Assembly (NCBI RefSeq): GCF_001613225.1
Contig: NZ_BDBY01000090.1
Coordinates: forward strand, 1 to 32,134
Reading direction: 5' to 3'
DNA: 32,134 nucleotides
Source: Nocardia pseudovaccinii NBRC 100343
GTDB lineage: Bacteria > Actinomycetota > Actinomycetes > Mycobacteriales > Mycobacteriaceae
Shown piece by piece: positions 1-7,952 of the stretch. The translations under genes were made by a program, and so were the position numbers. The notes below the pieces were generated by a model, which had not been told where the DNA came from, searched no databases, and was given only the letters and a program-made list of their open reading frames with translations. How positions within the stretch are numbered: the first letter of the stretch is position 1; the number at the start of each line of letters is the position of its first letter.

Positions 1-1431
1 AATATCGAACGGCCGCTGATGCCGCGCTCGTTCAATACCGATGCCGCAGGCCAATTGTCGGTCGACAAGGACTATTTCACCGATATCGCGCTGACCAACA
101 CCGACCCGCAGCAGGTCACCTACACGATCAATCCGCAGGCGGTCTGGTCCGACGGCAATCCGATCACCTGGGAAGACATCAAATCCGAGGCCGACGCGCT
201 CAGCGGTAAGGACAAGCGATTCCTGATCGCCATCACCAACGGCTTCGAATTCGTGGACAAGGTGGAGCGCGGCGTCGACGACCGCCAGGCCGTTCTGACC
301 TTCAGCCACCCCTACGCCGAATGGCGCGGCCAGTTCGCGGGCAATGCCTCACTGTTCCCGAAATCCGTTACCGCCGACCCGGATTCGTTCAACAACAGCC
401 TCGCCAATGCGATGGGACCCAGTGCCGGACCATTCCAGGTCGTCTCCACCGACCGGTCGCAGGGTCGAATCGTGCTGGGCCACAATCCGAAATGGTGGGG
501 GGCAAGGCCCAAACTCGACACCATCACCTACAGCGTGCTCGATCACTCGGCCTGGACGACGGCGCTGCAGAACAACGAACTCGACCTGGTGCAGCTGACC
601 ACGGTCGACGACGTCCAGACGGTGCGCAATACCGGCGGCCTGGTGGTGCGCCGCGCGCCGGGTAATCGCTGGCGCCACATCACCTTCAACGGCGCGCCGG
701 GGTCCATCCTGTCCGATGCCAAGGTGCGCGTTGCCATTTCGAAGGCCATCGATCGGCAGGCGATCGTCACCGCGATTCAGAACGGGCTGGTCGAGAATCC
801 GAAGCCGCTGAACAATCACATCTTCCTGCAGGGACAGGCGGGCTATCAGGACAACAGCCTCGGCTTCGATCCGACCGCCGCGGCACGCGAACTCGACGAG
901 GCGGGGTGGAAGCTCAACGGCGATGTGCGCGAGAAGGACGGGCGCAAGCTCGTCATCCGCGATGTCATGTACAACGATCCGACCTGGGTGCAGATCGCCC
1001 AGATCATCCAGCAGAACCTCGCGAAAATCGGCGTGGGGCTGACCATCGACACCAGGCCCGGCGCGGGGTATTTCACCGATGTCATCCAGCCCGGCGATTT
1101 CGACGCCGCCCAGTTCATCTGGGCGGGTGATGCGTTCGCGTTCAGCAGTATTCGACAGGCGTACTACTACGACCCGAACGATTTGCAGGGCAATTACGCC
1201 CGCGTCGGCTCGCCGGAGCTCAATGCCCTGATCGATCGCACCCTCTCGGAACTGGATCCCGCGAAGGCGCTCGAGCTGGCCAATGAGGTGGATCGCAAGG
1301 TGTTCGAGGAGGGTCATTCGCTGCCACTGATGCAGAGCGACGGCAGCTACGGCGTCCGCGCGAATCTCGCCAATATCGGTTCCCCCGGCCTCGCGTCCTA
1401 CGACTACACCAAGATCGGATTCATGAATTGA
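1..1431 (+). CDS. ABC transporter substrate-binding protein, 5'-truncated (paralogue 1 of 3)
   Basis: This is the C-terminal ~476 residues of a family-5 (DppA/OppA-type) solute-binding protein. The frame is open from base 1, so the true start and signal peptide lie outside the window. It aligns throughout with the next two genes, sharing VTYTINPQAVWSDG near residue 40, NPKWWG near 163, an AISKAIDRQA segment near 250 and KLNGDVREKDGRKL near 305. Such proteins sit outside the membrane and deliver peptides or related solutes to an ABC permease. No permease or ATPase gene is visible here, so the transporter would have to lie to the left or elsewhere. The stop TGA overlaps the TTG start of the next gene in TTGA, suggesting translational coupling. 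The family assignment is firm; the substrate is unknown. Confidence 0.93.
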   Translation, partial: NIERPLMPRSFNTDAAGQLSVDKDYFTDIALTNTDPQQVTYTINPQAVWSDGNPITWEDIKSEADALSGKDKRFLIAITNGFEFVDKVERGVDDRQAVLTFSHPYAEWRGQFAGNASLFPKSVTADPDSFNNSLANAMGPSAGPFQVVSTDRSQGRIVLGHNPKWWGARPKLDTITYSVLDHSAWTTALQNNELDLVQLTTVDDVQTVRNTGGLVVRRAPGNRWRHITFNGAPGSILSDAKVRVAISKAIDRQAIVTAIQNGLVENPKPLNNHIFLQGQAGYQDNSLGFDPTAAARELDEAGWKLNGDVREKDGRKLVIRDVMYNDPTWVQIAQIIQQNLAKIGVGLTIDTRPGAGYFTDVIQPGDFDAAQFIWAGDAFAFSSIRQAYYYDPNDLQGNYARVGSPELNALIDRTLSELDPAKALELANEVDRKVFEEGHSLPLMQSDGSYGVRANLANIGSPGLASYDYTKIGFMN

Positions 1432-3113
1432 CAACAGCACGCATCGCCCGGCAGCGCCGGGTGGGAATTCGGATCGCGGCACCCGCCGTCGCCATCGCGC
1501 TGATTCTGTCCGGGTGCGGGTCGGGCGACGACGTGACGGCGGGTTCCAGCTCGATCGGCACGGCCAACGACATCAATCCGAAGGACGTCGGCGACCTGCG
1601 CGACGGCGGGAACCTGCGGCTGGCGCTGACGAACTTCCCGGCGACCTTCAATGCATCGCACGTCGACTCCGACGGTGAGGTTTCCGAGCTGGTCGGGTGG
1701 GCGCTGCCGGGCTCGATCAAATCCGATGCTGCGGGCAATATCACCACCGACACCAACTATTTCGCCGAGATCAAACTCACCAATACGAATCCGCAGACCA
1801 TCGTCTACACGATCAACCCCAAGGCGGTCTGGACCGACGGCACGCCCATCACCTGGGAAGATCTGAAATCCCAGGCCGAAGCGCTCAGCGGACGCAATCC
1901 AGCCTTCCAGGTGAAGGCAACCCAGGGCTACGCTCAGATCGGCACGGTCGAACGCGGTGCCGACGACCGGCAGGCAATCGTCACCATGGCCCAGCACTAT
2001 GCGGAATGGCAGGGCAATTTCGACATCCTGTATCCCAAGGCGTCGACCGCGACCCCGCAGGCCTTCAACGACATCGACCGCAATGGGCTGCCGGTTTCGG
2101 CGGGTCCGTTCATGATTTCGTCGATAGATAAGGCGCAGCAGCGCATCGTATTGAGCCGCAATCCGAAGTGGTGGGGTGATACACCGAAGCTGGATACGGT
2201 CACCTACAGCGTGCTCGATTACTCTGCCCGGCTGAACGCACTGCAGAACAACGAACTGGATTCGGCGACGGTATCGGGCATCGATGAGGTCAAGACGGCC
2301 TCGAACGCACCCGGCATCAAGGTGCGTCGCGCGCCCGCGCTGCGCTTCTCGCACTTCACCTTCAATGGCGCGCCCGGCTCGATACTCGCGGATCCCAAAC
2401 TGCGCGTTGCCATTTCGAAGGGTATCGATCGGCAGGCCATCGCGACCTCGGCCCAGCAGGGCGTCGTGGTCGACCCGAAGCCACTCGACAACCACATTTT
2501 CATGGTTGGCCAGAAGGGCTATCAGAATAATGCGGCATCGGTGGCGTACAACCCCGAGCAGGCCGCCAAAGAACTCGATGATCTCGGGTGGAAGCTCAAC
2601 GGCGACGTTCGTGAAAAGGACGGCCGCAAGCTGGAAATCCGCGATGTGATGTACCAGCAGGAGAGCTGGGTGCAGATGGCCCAGATCGCGCAGCAGAATC
2701 TGGCCAAGATCGGCGTCAAGCTGCTCATCCAGACCTACCCGGGCAATGGACTTTTCACCGATGTGGTCGACCCGGGCAACTTCGACATCGTCCAGTTCAC
2801 CTGGAGCGGTGGCATCCTCCCGCTCGGTGCGCTACCGCAGATCTACGCCTTCGACCCGGCGAATACGTTGAGCAATAAGGGCAAGATCGGCTCGCCCGAA
2901 CTGAATGCGCTGATCGAGCGGACGATCGCCGAACTCGATCCCGAAAAGGCCATCGAGCTGGCGAACGAATGCGACAAGATGATCTTCGACGAGGGCTTCT
3001 CGCTGCCGATCGTGCAGTCCGCGGGCACCGTGGCGGTGCGCGAGGGACTTGCCAATTACGGCGCCTTCGGCCTCGCGTCGGCCGATTACACCAAGGTCGG
3101 GTTCCAGAAATGA
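1428..3113 (+). CDS. ABC transporter substrate-binding lipoprotein (paralogue 2 of 3)
   Basis: Complete 561-residue family-5 solute-binding lipoprotein. The N terminus is a lipoprotein signal: basic residues to about 15, a hydrophobic core, then lipobox LSGC with the lipidated Cys at 30. The mature part keeps the family blocks TINPKAVWTDG, NPKWWGDTPKLDT and AISKGIDRQAI. The start is TTG, overlapping the upstream TGA by four bases; it is the only start that gives a full signal peptide directly at the coupling point. The product should be anchored on the outer face of the membrane and bind peptides or another small solute. Length is normal for DppA/OppA relatives. Substrate specificity cannot be read from the sequence, and the three paralogues differ enough that they may bind different ligands. 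Confidence 0.95.
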   Translation: MTTARIARQRRVGIRIAAPAVAIALILSGCGSGDDVTAGSSSIGTANDINPKDVGDLRDGGNLRLALTNFPATFNASHVDSDGEVSELVGWALPGSIKSDAAGNITTDTNYFAEIKLTNTNPQTIVYTINPKAVWTDGTPITWEDLKSQAEALSGRNPAFQVKATQGYAQIGTVERGADDRQAIVTMAQHYAEWQGNFDILYPKASTATPQAFNDIDRNGLPVSAGPFMISSIDKAQQRIVLSRNPKWWGDTPKLDTVTYSVLDYSARLNALQNNELDSATVSGIDEVKTASNAPGIKVRRAPALRFSHFTFNGAPGSILADPKLRVAISKGIDRQAIATSAQQGVVVDPKPLDNHIFMVGQKGYQNNAASVAYNPEQAAKELDDLGWKLNGDVREKDGRKLEIRDVMYQQESWVQMAQIAQQNLAKIGVKLLIQTYPGNGLFTDVVDPGNFDIVQFTWSGGILPLGALPQIYAFDPANTLSNKGKIGSPELNALIERTIAELDPEKAIELANECDKMIFDEGFSLPIVQSAGTVAVREGLANYGAFGLASADYTKVGFQK

Positions 3114-4768
3114 GATTCGCAACCGCGGTAGCAGTTCCAGTTGTCGCGCTCGGTTTGATCGTGACCGGATGCGCCGACAACAGTATTACCCCGGGCACGG
3201 TCGATATCGGTAGTACCAACGACATCAATCCGAAGGATCGCAGCGAACTGCGCGACGGCGGCAATCTGCGGCTGGCGCTCAGCTCGTTCCCGGAGTCGTT
3301 CAACTATCTGCACGTCGACGGCAATACCGAAAGCACTGCCTCCGTTATCAATCCGACCCTGCCGTCACCGTGGGTCAGCAATGCGGCGGGTGAGCTGACG
3401 GTCGACCACAATTACTTCACCGACATCAAGCTGACGAATACCAGCCCCCAGCAGGTCACCTACACGATCAACCCGAAGGCCGTATGGTCCGACGGCAGCC
3501 CGATCACCTGGGAGGATCTGCGATCGGAGGCGGCCGCGCTCAGCGGTAAGGATCCCGGTTTCCTCATCTCGTCGGCCAGTGGATTCGACCGAGTCGGGAA
3601 GGTCGAGCGCGGCGTGGACGATCGACAGGCGATCGTCACCTTCGACAAGCCGTACGCCGAATGGCAGGGACAGTTCTCGCCGCTGTATCCCAAGTCGGTC
3701 ACCGCGAATCCGGAGGCATTCAGCAATGTCGATCGCGATGGTCTGCCGGTCAGTTCGGGGCCGTTCGTACTCACTTCCATCGATCGCGCGCAGAACCGGA
3801 TCACCCTGGGACGCAATCCGAAATGGTGGGGCGATACGCCGAAACTGGACACCATCACGCTGAGCGTGCTCGACTCCTCGGCAGTGCTGCCAGGTATCCA
3901 GAACAACGAGATCGACTACGCGTACATGTCCGGGATCGAGAATGTAACCGGCGCCCGGAATTCGAAGAATGTGGTCATCCGGCGCACACCGGAGCCGAGC
4001 TGGTCGCATCTGACCTTCAACGGCGCACCCGGCGCGTTGCTGTCGGATCCGCAACTGCGGATTGCCATTTCGAAGGCGATCGATCGGCAGGCGCTGGTGA
4101 GTGCCGCCCAGAACGGTGTCGTCGACAACCCGACACCGCTGAACAACCACATCTACATGAAGGGACAGAAGGGCTACCAGGACAATTCGGCCCCCATCGC
4201 CTTCGATCCGGACGAGGCGGCGCGGATGCTCGACGCGCTCGGCTGGAAGCTCAACGGCGACGTTCGCGAAAAGGACGGCCGCAAACTCGAATTGCGCGAT
4301 GTGATGTACCAGCAAGAAGCCTGGGTGCAGACCGCGCAGATCGTGCAGCAGAACCTGGCACGGGTCGGGGTGAAGATGACCATCCAGACCGTGCCCGGCA
4401 GCGGTCTGTTCAAGAATGTGATCGATCCGGGCAACTTCGATATCGCCCAGTTCAGCTGGGGCGGTAGCGTTCTCCCACTGGGCGCGCTGCCGCAGATCTA
4501 CGCCTACGATCCGGCGAATCTGATGGGCAATAAGGCCCGCATCGGATCCCCGGAATTGAATGCGCTGATCGAGCAGACCATTGCCGAACTCGATCCGGCG
4601 AAGGCCATCGAGCTGGCCAACAAATGCGATCAGATGATCTTCGCCGAAGGCTATTCGGTGCCATTGCAGCAGGCCTCGGGCACCTACGCGGTGCGCGACA
4701 ACCTCGCCAACTACGGCGCCTTCGGCCTCGCCTCCCCCGACTACACCAAAGTCGGCTTCCTGAAGTGA
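3110..4768 (+). CDS. ABC transporter substrate-binding lipoprotein (paralogue 3 of 3)
   Basis: Complete 552-residue family-5 solute-binding lipoprotein. The ATG at 3110 overlaps the previous stop as ATGA. An in-frame upstream extension exists, but only this start gives the signal MRFATAVAVPVVALGLIVTG followed by Cys21 (lipobox VTGC). The mature protein is closest to paralogue 2: both contain a PLGALPQIYA segment and an AVREGLANYGAFGLAS-like C terminus that paralogue 1 lacks. Known family role: extracytoplasmic capture of peptides or similar solutes for an ABC importer. The stop overlaps the GTG start of the following membrane-protein gene (GTGA), so all four genes look like one transcription and translation unit. 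The substrate is not inferable. Confidence 0.95.
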   Translation: MRFATAVAVPVVALGLIVTGCADNSITPGTVDIGSTNDINPKDRSELRDGGNLRLALSSFPESFNYLHVDGNTESTASVINPTLPSPWVSNAAGELTVDHNYFTDIKLTNTSPQQVTYTINPKAVWSDGSPITWEDLRSEAAALSGKDPGFLISSASGFDRVGKVERGVDDRQAIVTFDKPYAEWQGQFSPLYPKSVTANPEAFSNVDRDGLPVSSGPFVLTSIDRAQNRITLGRNPKWWGDTPKLDTITLSVLDSSAVLPGIQNNEIDYAYMSGIENVTGARNSKNVVIRRTPEPSWSHLTFNGAPGALLSDPQLRIAISKAIDRQALVSAAQNGVVDNPTPLNNHIYMKGQKGYQDNSAPIAFDPDEAARMLDALGWKLNGDVREKDGRKLELRDVMYQQEAWVQTAQIVQQNLARVGVKMTIQTVPGSGLFKNVIDPGNFDIAQFSWGGSVLPLGALPQIYAYDPANLMGNKARIGSPELNALIEQTIAELDPAKAIELANKCDQMIFAEGYSVPLQQASGTYAVRDNLANYGAFGLASPDYTKVGFLK

Positions 4769-5532
4769 AATTCGGACCGGGCCACCCCCTGGCCTATCCG
4801 GTCTGCGTGACGATCGGCGCCCTGGTTGTCTGCCTGGCCTGGGCGCCGTTCGGCGATTTGGACCAGGTGGCGGCATTGGCGACGGTCGCGCTCGGAATTC
4901 TGGGCTATACCGGTTCTCAACTCGCCAGGGCATTGGGCTATCTGACGAACGGTTTGGCGGATATCGGCCCACCGCGCGGGAATACGGCTCGCAGCGACGG
5001 CGGCTCACAGTTCGGAACGGACGGGAGTGCGGATTCCGGCCGCGGCAGGGAAACCGAAGGCGGCCACGGCCTGCGAACCGTAGAGATCAAACGGGTGCGA
5101 CAGCAGCATCGGCTCGTCAGCCGAAGCTGGCTCGAGATCACCGAGAACTATCGAACTCGCTGGTTGCCAGTGTTTTTCGAGCCAGCGCTGCTCGGTATGA
5201 CGGCGACCGAGGCCGATGTGACCGACACCTCCGTCGACACCGCCACGCTGCACCTCTATCCATCCGGAAAGGCACGGACCTCCGAACCGCCGGGCCGCCT
5301 GATCGACAATCCCTCCCGTCGCGATCCCGACGCCGCAATTCTCGCCACCGATTCCGCGCGGGTCCGCCGCCGCCTCCTGCTCGACGCCCAATCCACCGTC
5401 GCCGCGCCTTTCGCAGCCCTTATGTGGATCTACGTCGCCGCGGGTGGCTTCATCGCCTTTCTCGCCGCCACCTCGGTTGCCGCCGCCACCGCGATCTGGC
5501 TCGCCGCCATTCGCGGCTCCGACCCCAGCTGA
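4765..5532 (+). CDS. Hypothetical membrane protein, end of the substrate-binding operon
   Basis: A 255-residue protein that I do not recognise. The GTG at 4765 overlaps the preceding stop as GTGA; the longer in-frame extension runs back through the upstream gene and is unlikely. Two hydrophobic segments lie near the N terminus (about residues 9-27 and 32-50, the second rich in Ala and Leu), and one or two near the C terminus (about 213-248, including WIYVAAGGFIAFLAATSVAAA). Between them is a polar domain of about 150 residues containing SRSWLEITENYRTRWLPVFF. The ends are thus in the membrane, with a soluble middle of unknown side. Position suggests it works with the three binding proteins, but it has no permease signature. 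Confidence 0.8.
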   Translation: MKFGPGHPLAYPVCVTIGALVVCLAWAPFGDLDQVAALATVALGILGYTGSQLARALGYLTNGLADIGPPRGNTARSDGGSQFGTDGSADSGRGRETEGGHGLRTVEIKRVRQQHRLVSRSWLEITENYRTRWLPVFFEPALLGMTATEADVTDTSVDTATLHLYPSGKARTSEPPGRLIDNPSRRDPDAAILATDSARVRRRLLLDAQSTVAAPFAALMWIYVAAGGFIAFLAATSVAAATAIWLAAIRGSDPS

Positions 5533-5673
5533 TCCCGAATCGCCCACGGCCGCACCAGCGGCCGACCGACATCGGCCCTCGCTCCAGATCCTGACCGGTG
5601 TCGCGCCATCGCGGACCGCATCGACTCGTCGAGTTGCAGCGGCGCATCAGCACGACCACTCCCAAGATGCAAT

Positions 5674-5684
5674 TGGTCTGACCA
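5674..5684. promoter_or_regulatory. Palindromic operator of FadR/GntR type
   Basis: TGGTCTGACCA is a perfect 5-bp inverted repeat around one base. This is the usual form of FadR-subfamily GntR operators (TGGTN-ACCA type). It lies immediately upstream of a TTGACC -35-like element and 37 bases before the GntR gene, so autoregulation is the simplest reading. Confidence 0.65.
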
Positions 5685-5685
5685 C

Positions 5686-5714
5686 TTGACCTCCTGACCT
5701 TTTAGGCGCAGAGT
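5686..5714 (+). promoter_or_regulatory. Putative promoter of the GntR gene, apparently leaderless
   Basis: TTGACC (5686-5691) and a weak -10, CAGAGT (5709-5714), are separated by 17 bases. The predicted transcript would begin at or next to the ATG at 5721, and no convincing Shine-Dalgarno sequence precedes it. A leaderless mRNA is common in actinobacteria. The -10 match is poor, so this is a moderate call. Confidence 0.4.
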
Positions 5715-5720
5715 GAGGGT

Positions 5721-6458
5721 ATGGCGTTGCAACCTGTGGTCAAGCGGTCGGTATCGGGCGATGTATTCGAGCAGATCGCGGCGGATGTGCTCAGTGGGGA
5801 GTTGGCGCCCGGCGCGACGCTGCCCAGTGAGCGGCAGTTGGCGGAGGCACTGGGAGTTTCGCGGCCCGCGGTGCGCGAGGCGCTGCAGCGGTTGGCGGCC
5901 GCGGGACTGGTGGCGGTCCGGCAGGGAGATGCCACCACCGTGCTGGACTACCGGCGCGGGGCCGGGCTGGAGGTGCTGCCGCGACTGCTGGTTCAGGCCG
6001 GTGAGCTGGAACCGAAGGTCGCGCGCAGCATTCTGGAAGCGCGGCTGCACAACGGACCGAAGGTGGCCGAACTCGCGGCGATCCGGCTCGGCAGAACCGA
6101 GTCGGCCACCGTGCGCGCCGCCCTGGATCGTACGGTCGAAGCGCTTGCCGCCGAACAGGATCCGATCGCACAGCAGCGGCATGCGATGGAGTTCTGGGAT
6201 CACGTCGTCGACGCCGCCGACTCCATCGTCTTCCGGCTGATGTTCAACATGTTGCGCGCCGCCTACGAACCCGCGCTCGCGGCGCTGGCCCCGATCATGT
6301 CCGCCGAGGTGGGCAATGTCGAGGCCTATCGAAACCTGGCCGCCGCCATCGAGGCCGGTGCGCCGGAACAGGCCTCGAGTACCGCTCGGGCGCTGCTCGA
6401 ACCGGCGACTACGGCCCTGATCGAAGTATTGGAGGGCACCGAAGACATCGAACGCTGA
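5721..6458 (+). CDS. FadR-subfamily GntR transcriptional regulator
   Basis: A 245-residue regulator. Residues 10-75 form the GntR winged helix-turn-helix, with the hallmark run [20 protein letters not shown] and the wing at [13 protein letters not shown]. The remaining ~160 residues are all-helical, as in the FCD ligand domain of FadR-type repressors; these usually bind a carboxylate or acyl-CoA with a metal, but the ligand is not predictable here. It probably represses itself through the palindrome at 5674-5684. The next gene, a fatty-acid-hydroxylase-family enzyme, starts 108 bases downstream on the same strand and is a plausible target or co-transcribed partner. The ATG is chosen because the HTH begins directly after it. 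Confidence 0.93.
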   Translation: MALQPVVKRSVSGDVFEQIAADVLSGELAPGATLPSERQLAEALGVSRPAVREALQRLAAAGLVAVRQGDATTVLDYRRGAGLEVLPRLLVQAGELEPKVARSILEARLHNGPKVAELAAIRLGRTESATVRAALDRTVEALAAEQDPIAQQRHAMEFWDHVVDAADSIVFRLMFNMLRAAYEPALAALAPIMSAEVGNVEAYRNLAAAIEAGAPEQASSTARALLEPATTALIEVLEGTEDIER

Positions 6459-6566
6459 CGGCGATATGCGATCCGGAGTCGACATCCCGGATCACCGTGG
6501 CGGTTCGGAATATCGCTCGGTCGCCACCGCATGGACGGCACCGACTGGCTCCACCAAGGAAAGACC

Positions 6567-7271
6567 ATGACGAAACCACAATCATCCAGCAAGGATTCGG
6601 CCACAGCGCGTGTGCGTCAGGACGAGCGACCCCTGCGCCGCGGCCTCACCCTCGCCGCCGCCTTCCGCGAATTCATCCGGCACCCCTCGCCGTGGCTGAT
6701 CGGCACCACCCTGGTCGCGGCGCTGGTCGCCCGGATCATCGTGGGCGACTGGCAATCGACCGATGCGCTGGTACCCGCCGTCATGCTCGCGGTCTTCCCG
6801 GTCTTCGAATGGATCGTGCACGTCACGGTATTGCATTGGCGGCCGAGGCAACTCGGCCCGCTTCCGATCGATAGCGAACTGGCCCGCAAACACCGTGAGC
6901 ACCATGTGGATCCGCGCAATATCCCGCTGATCTTCATCCCGACCAAGACGCTTTCGGTACTGGTTGTCGTCCTGATCGCGATCGCGACCCTGGCCTTCCC
7001 CCGGCTCGGCCTCGGCCTGACCTTCCTGCTGATGATCACCGCACTCGGCCTCGGCTACGAGTGGACCCACTATCTGATCCACACCGACTACAAGCCGAAA
7101 GGCTCGCTCTACCGGGCGGTTTGGCGCAACCATCGCCATCACCACTACAAGAACGAGCACTACTGGTTCACCGTGACGACCTCCGGCACCGCCGACCGTC
7201 TGCTCGGCACCTATCCGGACCCGGCGACCACCGAAGCCTCACCCACCGCCCGACGTCTCCATTCCGCCTGA
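6567..7271 (+). CDS. Fatty acid hydroxylase / sterol desaturase family membrane protein
   Basis: A 234-residue membrane enzyme of the di-iron fatty-acid-hydroxylase superfamily. The His clusters that bind the two irons are visible: H85 and H90, HREHH at 109-113, H168 and H172, HRHHH at 189-193 and H198. Hydrophobic segments lie around 42-60, 68-88, 127-143 and 147-166. Relatives hydroxylate or desaturate lipids, sterols or carotenoids using O2; the substrate is unknown. The ATG at 6567 is supported by AAGGAAAG seven to eight bases upstream (6556-6563); an earlier in-frame ATG at 6531 lacks this. The gene follows the GntR regulator in the same direction, suggesting lipid-related control. Confidence 0.88.
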   Translation: MTKPQSSSKDSATARVRQDERPLRRGLTLAAAFREFIRHPSPWLIGTTLVAALVARIIVGDWQSTDALVPAVMLAVFPVFEWIVHVTVLHWRPRQLGPLPIDSELARKHREHHVDPRNIPLIFIPTKTLSVLVVVLIAIATLAFPRLGLGLTFLLMITALGLGYEWTHYLIHTDYKPKGSLYRAVWRNHRHHHYKNEHYWFTVTTSGTADRLLGTYPDPATTEASPTARRLHSA

Positions 7272-7276
7272 CGGGC

Positions 7277-7834
7277 TCAGTCCGCCGCGAGCAGGCGGCG
7301 CGCGATCGCCCCGGCACGGTTCGCCGCTGCCGGGGAGTTCTCGCGTACGGCCGTGACTATCGCACCGTCGACGAGCAACGCGAATTCGGCGGCCAACTCC
7401 TCGGCATCGGATCGGCCTGCGGCGGTGAGGGTCTCGCCGAGATAGTCGATGACGCGTCGCTTGTGCCGATCGGCGGCCCGATGGGCGGCCGAGTCCGGGT
7501 CGGCCACCTCGACCATGGTGTTGATGAAAGCGCAGCCGCGGAAGTCGTTGCGGGCGAAGCGTTCCGAGAGTGCGTCGAAGACGGCGAGCGGGCGGTCCGC
7601 CGGGTCGCTCGCCTTCGCTTCGACGGATTCCCGTAACCACGCCAGCCAGCGCCGATCCCGATCCTCGAGTACCGCGACGACCAGGTCGTCCTTGCTCGCG
7701 AAGTGGCGATAGAAGGAGGCGCGGCCGACGCCGGACTCCTGCAGCAGGCGATCGACGCCGACCGCCCTGATGCCCTCGGCATAGAAAAGTTCCTCGGCCG
7801 TGGTGAGTAGTCGCTGCTTGGCCTGTGTTGCCAT
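7277..7834 (-). CDS. TetR family transcriptional regulator
   Basis: A 185-residue TetR repressor. The N-terminal HTH (about residues 8-52) contains AEELFYAEGIRAVGVDRLL and then GVGRASFYRHFASKDDLV, the standard recognition-helix block. The rest is the variable helical ligand-binding domain. The ATG at 7834 is preferred over an upstream extension because the HTH starts a few residues later and the extension reads through the operator region. It is divergent from the AhpD-like gene at 7953. Three copies of a palindromic element lie between them, so it probably controls both genes. Its C terminus is convergent with the hydroxylase gene, only five bases away. Confidence 0.93.
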   Translation of the reverse strand: MATQAKQRLLTTAEELFYAEGIRAVGVDRLLQESGVGRASFYRHFASKDDLVVAVLEDRDRRWLAWLRESVEAKASDPADRPLAVFDALSERFARNDFRGCAFINTMVEVADPDSAAHRAADRHKRRVIDYLGETLTAAGRSDAEELAAEFALLVDGAIVTAVRENSPAAANRAGAIARRLLAAD

Positions 7835-7853
7835 GGCATCACCATACCAGGAC

Positions 7854-7930
7854 GGCACCGATCGGTACCATCTGACTTGATACATTCGGCACCGATCAGT
7901 ACCGTTCAATTCGGTACCGATCAGTACCAT
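7854..7930. promoter_or_regulatory. Three-copy palindromic operator between tetR and the AhpD-like gene
   Basis: Three 18-bp copies of GG(C/T)ACCGATC(G/A)GTACC(A/G)T lie at 7854-7871, 7888-7905 and 7913-7930. The core GGTAC-N6-GTACC is palindromic, as expected for TetR operators. The starts are 34 and 25 bases apart. The cluster covers most of the 118-base divergent promoter region. Confidence 0.75.
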
Positions 7931-7952
7931 CACGTTCGAGTTTGGAGTCACG

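Noticed and set aside
349..5008. Long minus-strand frames opposite the binding-protein genes (for example 349-1482, 1404-2495, 3365-5008)
   Set aside because: They mirror the plus-strand codon structure, are Arg/Gly/Asp-rich with no recognisable domain, and lie fully opposite strongly identified genes.
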